NCBI GenBank assembly: GCA_028671895.1
Contig: JAPMAC010000234.1
Span: forward strand, 248,001-312,000
Source of the DNA: Oenanthe sinensis
Lineage: Eukaryota; Streptophyta; Magnoliopsida; Apiales; Apiaceae
DNA length: 64,000 nucleotides
Direction of reading: 5' to 3'
Shown here: positions 34,874 through 44,922 of the stretch, in pieces
Layout: each line of letters starts with the position of its first letter
Numbering within the stretch: position 1 is the stretch's first letter
Notes under the pieces: generated by a model
The model's input: only the letters and a program-made list of their open reading frames with translations
Told to the model about the DNA's origin: nothing
Databases searched by the model: none
Made by a program: the position numbers and the translations under genes

Positions 34874-37800
34874 ATGATTTTCAAGAACATCAGTACTGTT
34901 TTCTTGAATTTCTTGTAGTGAAGGGCTTAAGGTTCTTGATTTAAAATCTTCATAATGATTTTAGAAGCTTTGTAGGTGCAAAAAGTTTGAATCTTTTTTA
35001 AATTTAACCATCTTGCTAATATTAATCTTTAACATTCAAAGCGTATTTGTTTAATTTGCTGCTGTTTTGTTTATGCTTATTATCCCTTTGTTTGATGTTG
35101 CAATGTAAAAGCCAGACCTTTTAATTAAGAGAAAAGAAAAAGAAAAGAGAGAAGCCTTTTTGTTAGATAGCTTTGTTTGTTAGTATCATGTAACTAATTT
35201 TTTGAGCCTTTAAAAAAAGAGTATGTCATCTTATCTCTCTCAATATTATGCAGTATCCAATTGTTTCTAGGGGTTAAAGCACTTGGTTTCTGCTCGATAA
35301 TTAAATGTGTTCTGCAAGTTTTCTGTATTTGAATGTGGGCTCAGACAAATGATATAAATGACGTTATTAGTTGTATTCTGAAAAATCATAACTGTTAATG
35401 TCCTACCAGTCTGTTTTGGATATTAATCAGGGAGTCTCTTGTTTACTGCCACAGTGAGTGAAAATTCCGTGGTCTAGATTTTAGGCATGCGATGTGTTTG
35501 GAAACTAGGCCCGGCTTTTGGTTGCAGGCGTAACTGACTGTAGCTTGAATTAGTCGTCTGGAATATTTTTAGTTCAGTTTTTTTGGAAAGGAAAATTTAA
35601 ACGCAATTGATATTTAGTTGCAACTGTATGAGGTAAGTTGTAACTTGTAACAATCAAGTGAGTACAGAACTTAGCCCTAGGATTTATTTTGTTTTATGTT
35701 CTAGCAGGAGTCTTGTGTATCATAGACATAGTGTCAGTATAAACATGAAAAATGTGGTATGAGTAATGTTACTGCATTTCAATTTCATTGTCGATACTTG
35801 CAGAGCATTATTTGTTTGTAGTATTAATGACTTGCCGATCCTGGGACTATGTAAAAATGAGTAAGCTTGTTTAACTGACATGTGGTTTAGGATGAAAATA
35901 ATGATTCTATATACCATTTTGAAATAAAGTAAAAAGACATTGAATTAATAATGGTTTTTAATAGTATCATAGTAGTACCTTCTGTACTGACAGTATTACA
36001 TTTCTGCATTTGATTTTTTTTACATGCCAGGTTCTGAAGCCTTAAAAACTCCCAGCAAAACCCCTCCTTCAACACGTTGTAGTGTGACCATTCCATCGTA
36101 CAGCTGGCGGAGCAGTGCGGAAAGCCTTCCAACTCCAAGATCTGAGAGTGAAATTTTGTCATCCCCTCATGTGAAAGCCTTCTCATTTACTGAGTTAAAA
36201 AATGCAACCAGAAACTTCCGGCCTGACAGTCTTCTTGGTGAAGGTGGGTTCGGTTATGTCTATAAGGGATGGATTGATCAACACTCGCTTTCTGCTGCAA
36301 AGCCTGGTTCTGGAATGGTCGTTGCTGTTAAGAAGCTTAAACCTGAAGGTTTCCAAGGCCACAAGGAGTGGTTGGTATGTTTTCTAAATTCCAATCAAGT
36401 TTTCACTCTATAACCATATTTCTTGACCTCCTTTGCTGATAAACAATTGCATAATTGCTTACAGACAGAAGTTAACTATCTTGGGCAATTGCATCATCCA
36501 AATCTTGTTAAACTTATTGGATATTGTTCTGATGGTGATAATCGGCTTTTGGTATACGAGTTTTTGCCTAAGGGGAGCTTAGAAAATCATTTATTTAGAA
36601 GTAAGTTCTGTAAGTTATTTTAATGTTGTTTGTTCAAATATCTTAAGATATTTTTTAGATATAAATACATCTTTCCCAATAATAGTAGAAGATTCTTCTT
36701 CTCTTGTTGTTCTAATTTTTTTAATAAGACAAATTAAAAATATAGTTTTTTCAGCACTTCACTTCTTTCCCTACCATCTCTGTCTCTCTGGATGTCTGTG
36801 TGGATGTAGTAACCATGTAAATTATTCCCAAAGGAGTGCTGCTGGGACATATCTTTTATTTCTCTCAAGTGGGATTTGTCACATGCTGTTTATTTTCAAA
36901 ATTTTACATGCAGATGTTACTTTTACCAAGTTAAAAAGAGGGTTCTATCAGATCTGATTTCTATTTTCTTCTGTATTGTAGACTATTTTAGATTGGTGAG
37001 GGAGTATCATGTGAAATTCTTAGTAGTTCAAACTTTACTCATAGTTATGCTGTACACATGAGATACCATGCATGCTACAGTTTTAGTCTTTCCTTGTCTA
37101 GCCATGTTGTCATAACATACAAATTGATTGGTTTATGACGTACATGGATAATTATATCTTGATTCTCTGTTCAATTATGCGAACAGCCTTTGGGTAATTT
37201 GTTTATATTATGTTTTTGCATACTTAAGAATGCTTCACCCTCCCGTAATCTTTCCACCTTCCCATATATAAGTAAATTCATACACTGTCACGTGAAATCT
37301 GCAATCTTGATTAATTATTTCAACGGTTTATATTGCACAACATCTGCTAAAGTATGAAAGCTACATATTTTTCCAGGAGGGGCCCAACCACTCTCTTGGG
37401 ATACAAGAATCAACGTGCTATTGGTGCTGCTAGAGGCCTTTCTTTTCTGCATGATGCTGAAGAACAAGTTATATACCGTGATTTTAAGGCTGCCAATATC
37501 CTCTTAGATGCGGTAATTGCAAACCTGATTTTTCTTTGACATTACTAGCATAAGTTTTCTTATATCAGCTATTTTCAACTCCCTCTTAGTATGCTGTAAT
37601 ATAATTGTATTAATCACTACCATTTACTTTTCATGTGCTATGCAGGACTTCAATGCCAAGTGATCTGATTTTGGTTTGGCCAAGGCAGGACCAACTGGTG
37701 ATAGGACTCACGTGTCCACTCAAGTAATGGGTACTCATGGCTATGCTGCTCCTGAGTATGTCGCTACAGGTTTGTGGTCTGACAGTATTTTGTTGATATT

Positions 37801-38332
37801 TAAGATGTATAAGTTATTTAAAATGTGGCTTCATCAATAAATTATGTCTTAAAGTTTCTTTGGATAAACAGGTCGACTGACATCAAAAAGTGATGTATAC
37901 AGCTTTGGGGTAGTTATGCTTGAACTATTGTCTGGTCGTTGTGCCGTTGATAAGACAAAGCATGGTGTGGAGCAGAATCTTGTGGAGTGGGCAAAACCAT
38001 ATTTGGGCGACAAAAGGAAATTGTTTCGGATAATGGACATCAAATTGGAGGGCCAGTACCCTCAAAAAGCAGCACACCCTGCTGCTACCCTTGCTTTACA
38101 GTGCCTGAGTGCTGAGCCTAAAGCGAGGCCAAAAATGTCAGTTGTTCTGACGACACTAGAACAGATGCAAGCACCAAAAGCTGCATCAAAGAACTCCCCT
38201 GCAGTGCTTCAGGCAGTTGATGATCCTGTTCGCAAGTCACCAATGAATCAACACCGTTCACCTATGAAATTAACACCCTCTGGCTCTCCTTTGCAGCATC
38301 ACCACCAATCTCCACGTGTACGGGGACACTGA
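34756..38332 (+). pseudogene. PBL3: PBL2/PBL3-type receptor-like cytoplasmic kinase (RLCK VII), disabled copy
   Basis: Six exons follow GT-AG rules: 34756-34825, 36031-36374, 36465-36600, 37377-37512, 37646-37769 and 37872-38332. The protein starts MGNCF (myristoylation and palmitoylation signal). It has [20 protein letters not shown], the glycine loop [11 protein letters not shown], lysine in [18 protein letters not shown], catalytic [31 protein letters not shown] with [10 protein letters not shown], and a C-terminal tail ending SPRVRGH. This is the APK2A/APK2B (PBL2/PBL3) pattern of plasma-membrane kinases. Two lesions disable it: one base is missing in exon 4 between 37416 and 37417 (expected [11 protein letters not shown]), and exon 5 has TGA at 37661-37663 just before SDFG. 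With the missing base restored the exons total 424 codons, as expected. Both lesions precede the activation loop, so any product lacks half the kinase. Sequencing error could explain the deletion but hardly both. Confidence 0.85.
34842..34868 (+). repeat. (AG)n microsatellite in intron 1
   Basis: About thirteen AG dinucleotides lie shortly after the exon 1 splice donor at 34826. Intron 1 is 1205 bases long and otherwise holds nothing I can identify. Confidence 0.85.
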
Positions 38333-39007
38333 GATCATGCATCATTTGGCCACACGTACATCGAAGAACCTCATAGCGAGATACTTCTGGCTTGCTGTGA
38401 ATCAGGTTAAAATTGCACAACCAAATTACCTGCACTGGAGTACAATGAGGCACAGAATGTTATCAAATTTCGGGGGAACTTTGTTGTAAAATTTTTGTAT
38501 CTTGATTCCAAACTTTGTACCTCAGTTGTGTATATGATTGTACTCGTGTTTGGTCACAAATTTTCCCGTCCATCTCTCTTGTTTTAATAGAATATATATT
38601 TTCCGTGTAATTTTGTAGGTCAGCTCTTCTATATGCTTTGTGAGTGGTAGGACTTGGGAGTAGGTGTGATATGCAGGTTTGACACTATACCACAAACAAT
38701 CTTGGTTGATTTCTTAGAAGGCTTCATTTCGCTATATTTATCTTTTAGAAAGGTTAGATCAGTGCAGGAACCTTATACTCTCGTATGCATGCATGCTACA
38801 AAGTAAAACAAATTTAGTATTAAATAGATAAAACTAGTTGAGACTTTCGCCCTAGCTTTCTAAATCTTTTGCTTGAAAATAATTTTTCAAGCAATTAAAA
38901 ATCTCACCGTCTGATGAGAAATGTAAAAATAACCTCAAAAGAGAAATCTGGTAAGCAACAAGGCAGTCTGGAGGGAGTAATGGATGTCGTCAAATTAGTA
39001 TAATCAC
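38333..39007. other. 3' flank of the PBL pseudogene
   Basis: The first 260 bases are probably the former 3' UTR, with AATAGAATATAT near 38587 as a possible poly(A) signal. No further gene is seen up to the MIR395 hairpin. Confidence 0.45.
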
Positions 39008-39134
39008 GGGGCCCTTAGAGTTCCCCCAAATACTTCAGTAGCTTGAATGATACTTATAGAGCTCTTATATAAAAATGAGTGAGATCTCTAGCCCTTAAGC
39101 TAGCCAATGAAGTGATCAAGGGAACTCCAAGGGA
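39008..39134 (-). ncRNA. MIR395: MIR395 precursor, minus-strand copy
   Basis: Read on the minus strand, the 3' arm at 39018-39038 reads CTGAAGTATTTGGGGG then AACTC. This is the miR395 sequence with one change from the standard form (A instead of G at position 8). The 5' arm at 39104-39128 reads GGAGTTCCCTTGATCACTTC and pairs with it, leaving a loop of about 65 bases. miR395 is known to be induced by sulfate starvation and to silence ATP sulfurylases and the sulfate transporter SULTR2;1. The position-8 change lies in the seed region, so target choice or strength could differ. No ORF competes for this stretch. Confidence 0.85.
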
Positions 39135-40180
39135 ACAATGACACATGCAGCACACAGCATTAATCCTTCTTACCCAAACAAATAACTCTTTGAATTTGTA
39201 CAGACATTTTATGTGGTTGTTCTGGATAAATAGTAACTCACTGGGTCACTCGGTGCATATTAAGAAGCAAAAACCAGGGAACATACATTTTTTGATGAAT
39301 CTGGACATGATTTTTGATTCGGGTGTCGATATAGAACATATATGCTCAGATTTTTTCAACCCCATTAGTCCAGTACTTGATCTCCAACTTTAGTCTTTCC
39401 ACATGAAAAAAGAATAAAATGAGATCTTGATGCTCACCACTAAATGATGTACCAATGCATAAAACTCTCTTATCAGTACTCCGTAGGGTCGGAAAGGTAC
39501 TAATGTATAAGTAGTCTATCCTTGCTTTCTTTTCATGACGATTGTTTTGAGGTTTTTTAATCCGTGATGCAACAGATAGCAAGAACTTTAACATCGTGTC
39601 CATCACAATATTCTTATACTAAAAATTATTAGCTAGGCCTAAACAACAAATACAACATTTATTAAGTGGGGAAAAAAGGCTTTAAGAAGTGAATATTGAC
39701 TAATCAGTAATCACTGACTCGGGCAGCAGTAAGATGTGATTTGAAACAGTGCTACTAAGCGAATGTGAAGGCTAAAGCTCAGGACCAAACTCAAATGTAT
39801 TGTGATAGATATGACTATGAGAAAGGAATTAGAACAGAGGATCAGAGTAGAATAAAGTACAGAGACTAGTAGGAGAGTATATACCATAAATGCCAATAGC
39901 TTTATAATGATTCTCTAGGGTTAATCTAGTCATATTTGTGACCAGGTTCAGTACTGTCGTATAACATTACACAAGAACTTCTGCTCATATCAACGACTAG
40001 ATACAGAATGATAAGATAACATCGCAATTGTAGTGGCAGCAAACTGCCTCCTCGTAAAAATTGCTATATATACTACTAAAACATGAAAATATGAACAGCA
40101 GGCAAGGAAAATGAAATGAAACAAGGGAAATAGTATAGACATGCATGATGCAGATATTATGGTTTATGATCATCAGGTTA
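39135..40180. other. Spacer between two divergent MIR395 hairpins
   Basis: About 1.05 kb without a supported coding region. The two hairpins are transcribed away from each other, so both promoters should lie here. I see no clear TATA box that decides the start sites. Confidence 0.5.
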
Positions 40181-40262
40181 CCCTCAGAGGTTCTCCAAAC
40201 ACTTCATTGGGAATTACATCTATTTGTTCTTCCTACTGAAGTGTTTGGGGGAACTCCAGGGG
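40181..40262 (+). ncRNA. MIR395: MIR395 precursor, plus-strand copy
   Basis: The 3' arm at 40236-40256 is identical to the canonical 21-nt plant miR395a, CTGAAGTGTTTGGGGG then AACTC. The 5' arm (AGAGGTTCTCCAAACACTTC at 40186-40205) pairs with it almost throughout. The flanking CCCT at 40181 pairs with the GGGG at 40259-40262. The loop of about 25 bases and the TTCATTGGG-AATTAC text after the 5' arm resemble Arabidopsis MIR395 hairpins. It is the stronger of the two copies. Confidence 0.92.
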
Positions 40263-40642
40263 TCATTTGATAGACTGCACAATTATTAAGTACAAAAACA
40301 CACATATTACACGAATGCTTCAGCAAAAGCAAATAATCTATTTGGTATGTGTACTGGGTTTCTATAAACTTTTTTTTTCCTTTTGGCAGCCATTTTTATT
40401 TTTCGGGTGATGATCAATTACGCCCACATTTGTCTATACCGATAATCCAACCCTCAACCTCACATTACCAAAGACAAGGGCCAATACTAGGGATTCCCTG
40501 CAGTAAGCTGATATAAATACAGATACTTGGCATTTCTTTTAAATTCTTTTTCGAAGTTGGGATGAATCTATTTTTATAATATTTGTAATAAGTGTTTTAT
40601 TGCTAGATTAAAATTTTCAACAATTCAAAATTATTGTTAGTA

Positions 40643-40861
40643 CTCCCTTCGTCCCAAATTAATTGTCTTATTTGACTTTTTGGTGGTTAATTTGACTCAA
40701 CTTTGACCGATAATTAAAAATTATTCTTTTATCATTTTAAAAAACTAAAAAATACACTTTTCAATTATATACTTTTTATAATTTTTTTCAATTATATATA
40801 TAATATAATTTTTAGTCATCTTAAAAAATCAAATATGACAGTTAATTTGAGACGGAGAGAG
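40643..40861 (+). mobile_element. Stowaway-type MITE (Tc1/mariner derivative)
   Basis: The left end CTCCCTTCGTCCCAAATTAA and the right end, reverse complement CTCTCTCCGTCTCAAATTAA, form terminal inverted repeats of about 25 bases. TA lies on both sides (40641-40642 and 40862-40863). The length of 219 bp and the CTCCCTCCGTCCC-like ends are typical of plant Stowaway elements. Confidence 0.9.
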
Positions 40862-40863
40862 TA

Positions 40864-41785
40864 TAATTTAACTAAAAGAGATGAGAACTTGTCTCGAAAA
40901 TAATACATACTACTTTTCATTATGTTACAGGATAGAAAAAAACAAAGTCGTTAAAAACGCCAAAAACAATAGACAGGCACGGCACTCTTTGCATAACTCA
41001 TAACTGCTGGATGCAACTTAAATTAGTGAATAATGTTAGATACCTTGTTTTTCTACAAACTTGTGCTTGATCTGTTCATCATTTGTTACTTTATTCTGAG
41101 CCGTGGATTTTGAAAATATGGATCCTATCGATCTTGAAGGATTAAATTTTTGCACTTCTCTACAAGGTCGTAGTGTGTTACTGTTACTTGAATTTCATGC
41201 AATATTCTTTTGATTGTAATGTGGATATTTAACCATGTGGAATACATACATGATATATGCTTAATAAGAATGAAAGAACTCACCAATCTTTTTTACAAAA
41301 TCATGTTTAAAGTGAGTTTCATTATTGTTAATTTTAATATTAAATTTAATGTGATATACTATATCAGATATTTTATGTCTCCGAATAGTCTTCGTATTCG
41401 CGTTCAAATATAATAAACAGGTCTCGAGTCTTGATTTAAAAAAAATTCCAAAGTCGGCACTTAACTGCATGTCCAATGCTTCTTACCCGAGTTAGAGTAA
41501 CATATATCATATCAAGTGCATTAAACTCTCGCATAAGTTGATCGTAATTTTGTGGTGTAAGGAGTCTTACTCTTATATTTGATTATAAAACTATTGTCGT
41601 AAGAGACTGTCATGATTAGTTTAGAGTCGTGCCTTCGAGCGAATACAAGCATTGTTTCTACAGGATTTTAAACTCTGAATCCATTCTAATGCTCCTTAAT
41701 GTTAACTTGACTTCAGAATACTTGGGACAGCTCCATTTCTTATGATATTCTTGTGGCAATAGAATTTCATTTTCCAACCAGAAAG
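40864..41785. other. Upstream region of the LRR pseudokinase gene
   Basis: This 0.9-kb region holds no supported gene. It should contain the promoter and 5' UTR of the gene starting at 41786. I cannot assign specific sites. Confidence 0.45.
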
Positions 41786-44444
41786 ATGAAAACTTACACT
41801 TTTCTTGTTTTTCTTTCACTTCTGCTTCTTCCATTCTCTAATGCCCAAATAGCTTCATCAGAGATAAATGTTCTTCTCCAAATGCAACAACTTCTTGAAT
41901 ATCCACAAGTGCTCCAAGGTTGGAATAACTGGACTAATTTTTGCAATCTTCCGCCCTCGCGATCTCTATCTATTGTTTGCTCAGGTAATCATATTACGGA
42001 AGTAAGTGTTGTTGGAAATAATACAAATCTGCAAATTCTGTCCCAAAATTTCTCATTACATTCATTATTCACTGCACTAACAAACCTTTCAAATTTGAAA
42101 GTTTTATCACTTGTTTCTTTAGGTTTATGGGGTCCATTACCTCGTAACATCAATCTTTTAGGGTCCCTTGAAGTATTAAACATTAGTTCGAGTCAAATTT
42201 ATGGAAACATTCCTGCATCAATTGCCACAATCAAGAATCTCAAGAATCTTGTTTTGGCTGATAATATGTTGTATGGGAGAATTCCGAATTTAAGAAGTTT
42301 ACAAAATCTTGAAGAACTTGACTTGGGTAACAATCACTTGGGGCCTAGATTACCATCTTTTAGTGATAATGTTGTTAGTGTCACTTTAAAAAACAATTCG
42401 CTGAGATTTGAAATTCCTTCTGTTCTTCAAAGTTACGATAAACTTGAACGTCTCGATGTCTCTTCCAACAAACTAAGTGGTCCGATTCCGTCCTTTCTAT
42501 TTTCTCTTCAATCAATTCAGTACCTCAGTCTGTCCAGGAATCATCTAAGTGGAGAACTTGCCACAAATGTATCTTGCAACAAAAATCTTGTGTACGTAGA
42601 TATATCTGATAACTTTTTGATAGGAAAGTTGCCTCTTTGCATCGGATCAAATTCTCTGAACCGGACAGTAATTAGTCTGTGGAATTGTCTATCTAATTCA
42701 ACCTCGAAATATCAGCACAGATACTCGTTCTGCCAGAAACAGGCCTTAGCTGTCAAGCCTTCAGCTATGGATCAAAAGAAGCGAACAACCATGAAACTTG
42801 GGATTGTTTTGAGTATTATTGGAGCAACCGTGGGAACTGTGTGCGCAATTGGGATACTTGTTTTTATTATTTTCAGAAGAAAAGAAGCTAGAAAACACAA
42901 GACTGATGGCTTTATTTTTGACCAAAACCCAGCCCGAGGCTCTCCTATTGTGGATAGCAGTAAGGCATTTTCCTTATATTATGTAAGTTATTAGCTTGTT
43001 CTACCATCATACTTGAACGATCTGACTTAATCTTACACATTTGTAAAGGGCATAGACCACATGCAATGAGAAGAATGGCAACCTTTGGGCTTCCACCTTA
43101 TCAAAACTTTACATGGGAGGAAATACACGATGCAAGTAACAACTTTGACTCTTCGAACTTAGTAAGGGAAGACTCTCAAGGGCAGGTAAAATCTTTTTAA
43201 CCTTGGTTCCAAACGCGTTCTTTCCACCTGGAAATTTAGAATTTTAAAGTATTTCTATGGATTCGTGAAGGAAAGTGATGTAAATCTATTCTTGCTGCAA
43301 ATACTTTCTTCAACTACAATATTTTCTCAGGTCTATAATGCTTGGCTTAGAGACGGAACGTCAGTACTACTGAAATGTATGAACGTGAAACAAAAGCATG
43401 CACCTCAGATAATGAAGCAGTATGAAGAAATCTTATTGAAGCTAAGGCACCAGAATCTAGTCAGTGTTCTTGGACACTGCATTGTTAATTACGTAGGCAA
43501 TCCCAATATGAGCACTATATATGTTGTTCAAGAATTCAGTGACAATGGATCACTGAGGGACCATTTTAAAGGTATTAACATATATTTCGTTCAATTTATG
43601 TTTTCTTCAGATTCAAATCCGTTTATGATGCATCTTCTATGTAGATTGGAGAAAGCGAGAAGTCCTCAAGTGGCCACAGAGAATGGGCATCATAATTGGT
43701 ATTGCAAAGGGCATCCAGTACTTGCACAGAGGAACATCCCCCGGACATTTTGGGAACAATATAAAGATCAAGAACATAATGTTGGACGAAAATCTCACTC
43801 CAAAAATTAGTAGTTACACGTTACCCTTACCATCTAAGGTCTGTTAACAGTATAACATTTAATTTGAACAAATGGCGTAGAAAACTTTTGATTTAGATAT
43901 TTAGTATTCCATTGTTCAAATTTACAGGTTGGTCAGGAAAGCCCTCTTAACAGGGACGTAAAACATCAGGAGTTTGCCCGTGAAAGCTCATTATATGCCA
44001 GTGAAAATCCTGAACAAGATGATATTTACCAGTTTGGTGTCATTTTACTACAAGTTATTACTGGTAAATTATTCAACTCCAGGTCTGAAATAACTGATAT
44101 GAAGCTACAGGTATATGTACTCTCATTTTGTATTATATATTTTGTATTATATGTTACATCTTCCAGTTGAGTGTCAACAAGGTCAATATCTTTTGCAGCT
44201 AGAGACAAACTTAACAGAGGAATTACCAGAATCATCACCAAAAATAAGTGGCATAGTAGATCCTTCTCTACAAGGGACGTTTGCATATGGATCGCTAAAA
44301 ACTGCAGTTCAAATTAGTGTGAACTGTCTAGGGCACGATTCAAACACACGACCATCAATAGATGATGTCCTTTGGCACCTGCAGTATTCAATCCAGGTTC
44401 AGGAAGGATGGAACAGTAGTGGAAACCTAGACACAAAAAGCTGA
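41786..44444 (+). CDS. LRR receptor-like protein with a degenerate kinase domain (At1g14390/At2g02780 type)
   Basis: I join six exons: 41786-42959, 43049-43185, 43331-43571, 43645-43838, 43928-44110 and 44199-44444. Splice phases fit and give 724 residues. The ATG at 41786 starts a signal peptide (MKTYTFLVFLSLLLLPFSNA). An upstream GTG in frame would hide it. About six or seven leucine-rich repeats follow (for example LPRNINLLGSLEVLNISSSQ and LERLDVSSNKLSGPIP). A membrane helix (GIVLSIIGATVGTVCAIGIL) lies near residues 350-375, then a kinase-like domain. That domain lacks the glycine loop (VREDSQGQVYNA), has NNIKIKNIMLD where HRDLKxxN is expected, and has SSY where DFG is expected, so catalysis is unlikely. 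The family is annotated as 'probable inactive LRR receptor-like kinase'. Role unknown, presumably signalling at the plasma membrane. Confidence 0.87.
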
Positions 44445-44922
44445 TATGTATATAAACCCCTTGTAATCACGTTCTTCTGTGACACCATAACAAGGTTGAT
44501 TCAATATTATTGACATTTCATATCACTGTAACTTGCTTAATTGGGCAACGAAGTGGAACAAATGAAAAAAGTAAAAATGTACTGGACCTGTCTCCATTTG
44601 CTCTAGTACAAGCAGTAATTTAGATGGCCATTTATCTATTTATATGATATGTTTCAGATGCTAAACTATGTTGGCATATGTACTAATCTGTCAGGAGCAT
44701 GATAGCACCCGGGTTTACTCATATACACAAGTCACAAGGTCCTTGAGAAAAAACAAGAGTAATATGATAAATCAGTTTTAAGATACATCTGCAGAATGTA
44801 ATCAGAATTGTTGTACAAGCAGAAGTTTAAGAGTTTTTGCAACACAATAGTTTAAACCATTAATATTATTCCAACAAGCCATTGAACAGATTTCGAATTC
44901 CAAAACACGCCAATGTGCCATA
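44445..44922. other. Convergent 3' ends of the LRR gene and UBC gene
   Basis: The two genes end tail to tail 478 bases apart. Both 3' UTRs should fall here. No other feature is seen. Confidence 0.55.

Noticed and set aside
36876..37061. Open frame between kinase exons 3 and 4
   Set aside because: It lies in an intron defined by good splice sites and conserved flanking exons, and has no domain similarity.
41753..41785. Upstream in-frame GTG as start of the LRR gene
   Set aside because: Nuclear plant genes start at ATG, and the ATG at 41786 gives a normal signal peptide.
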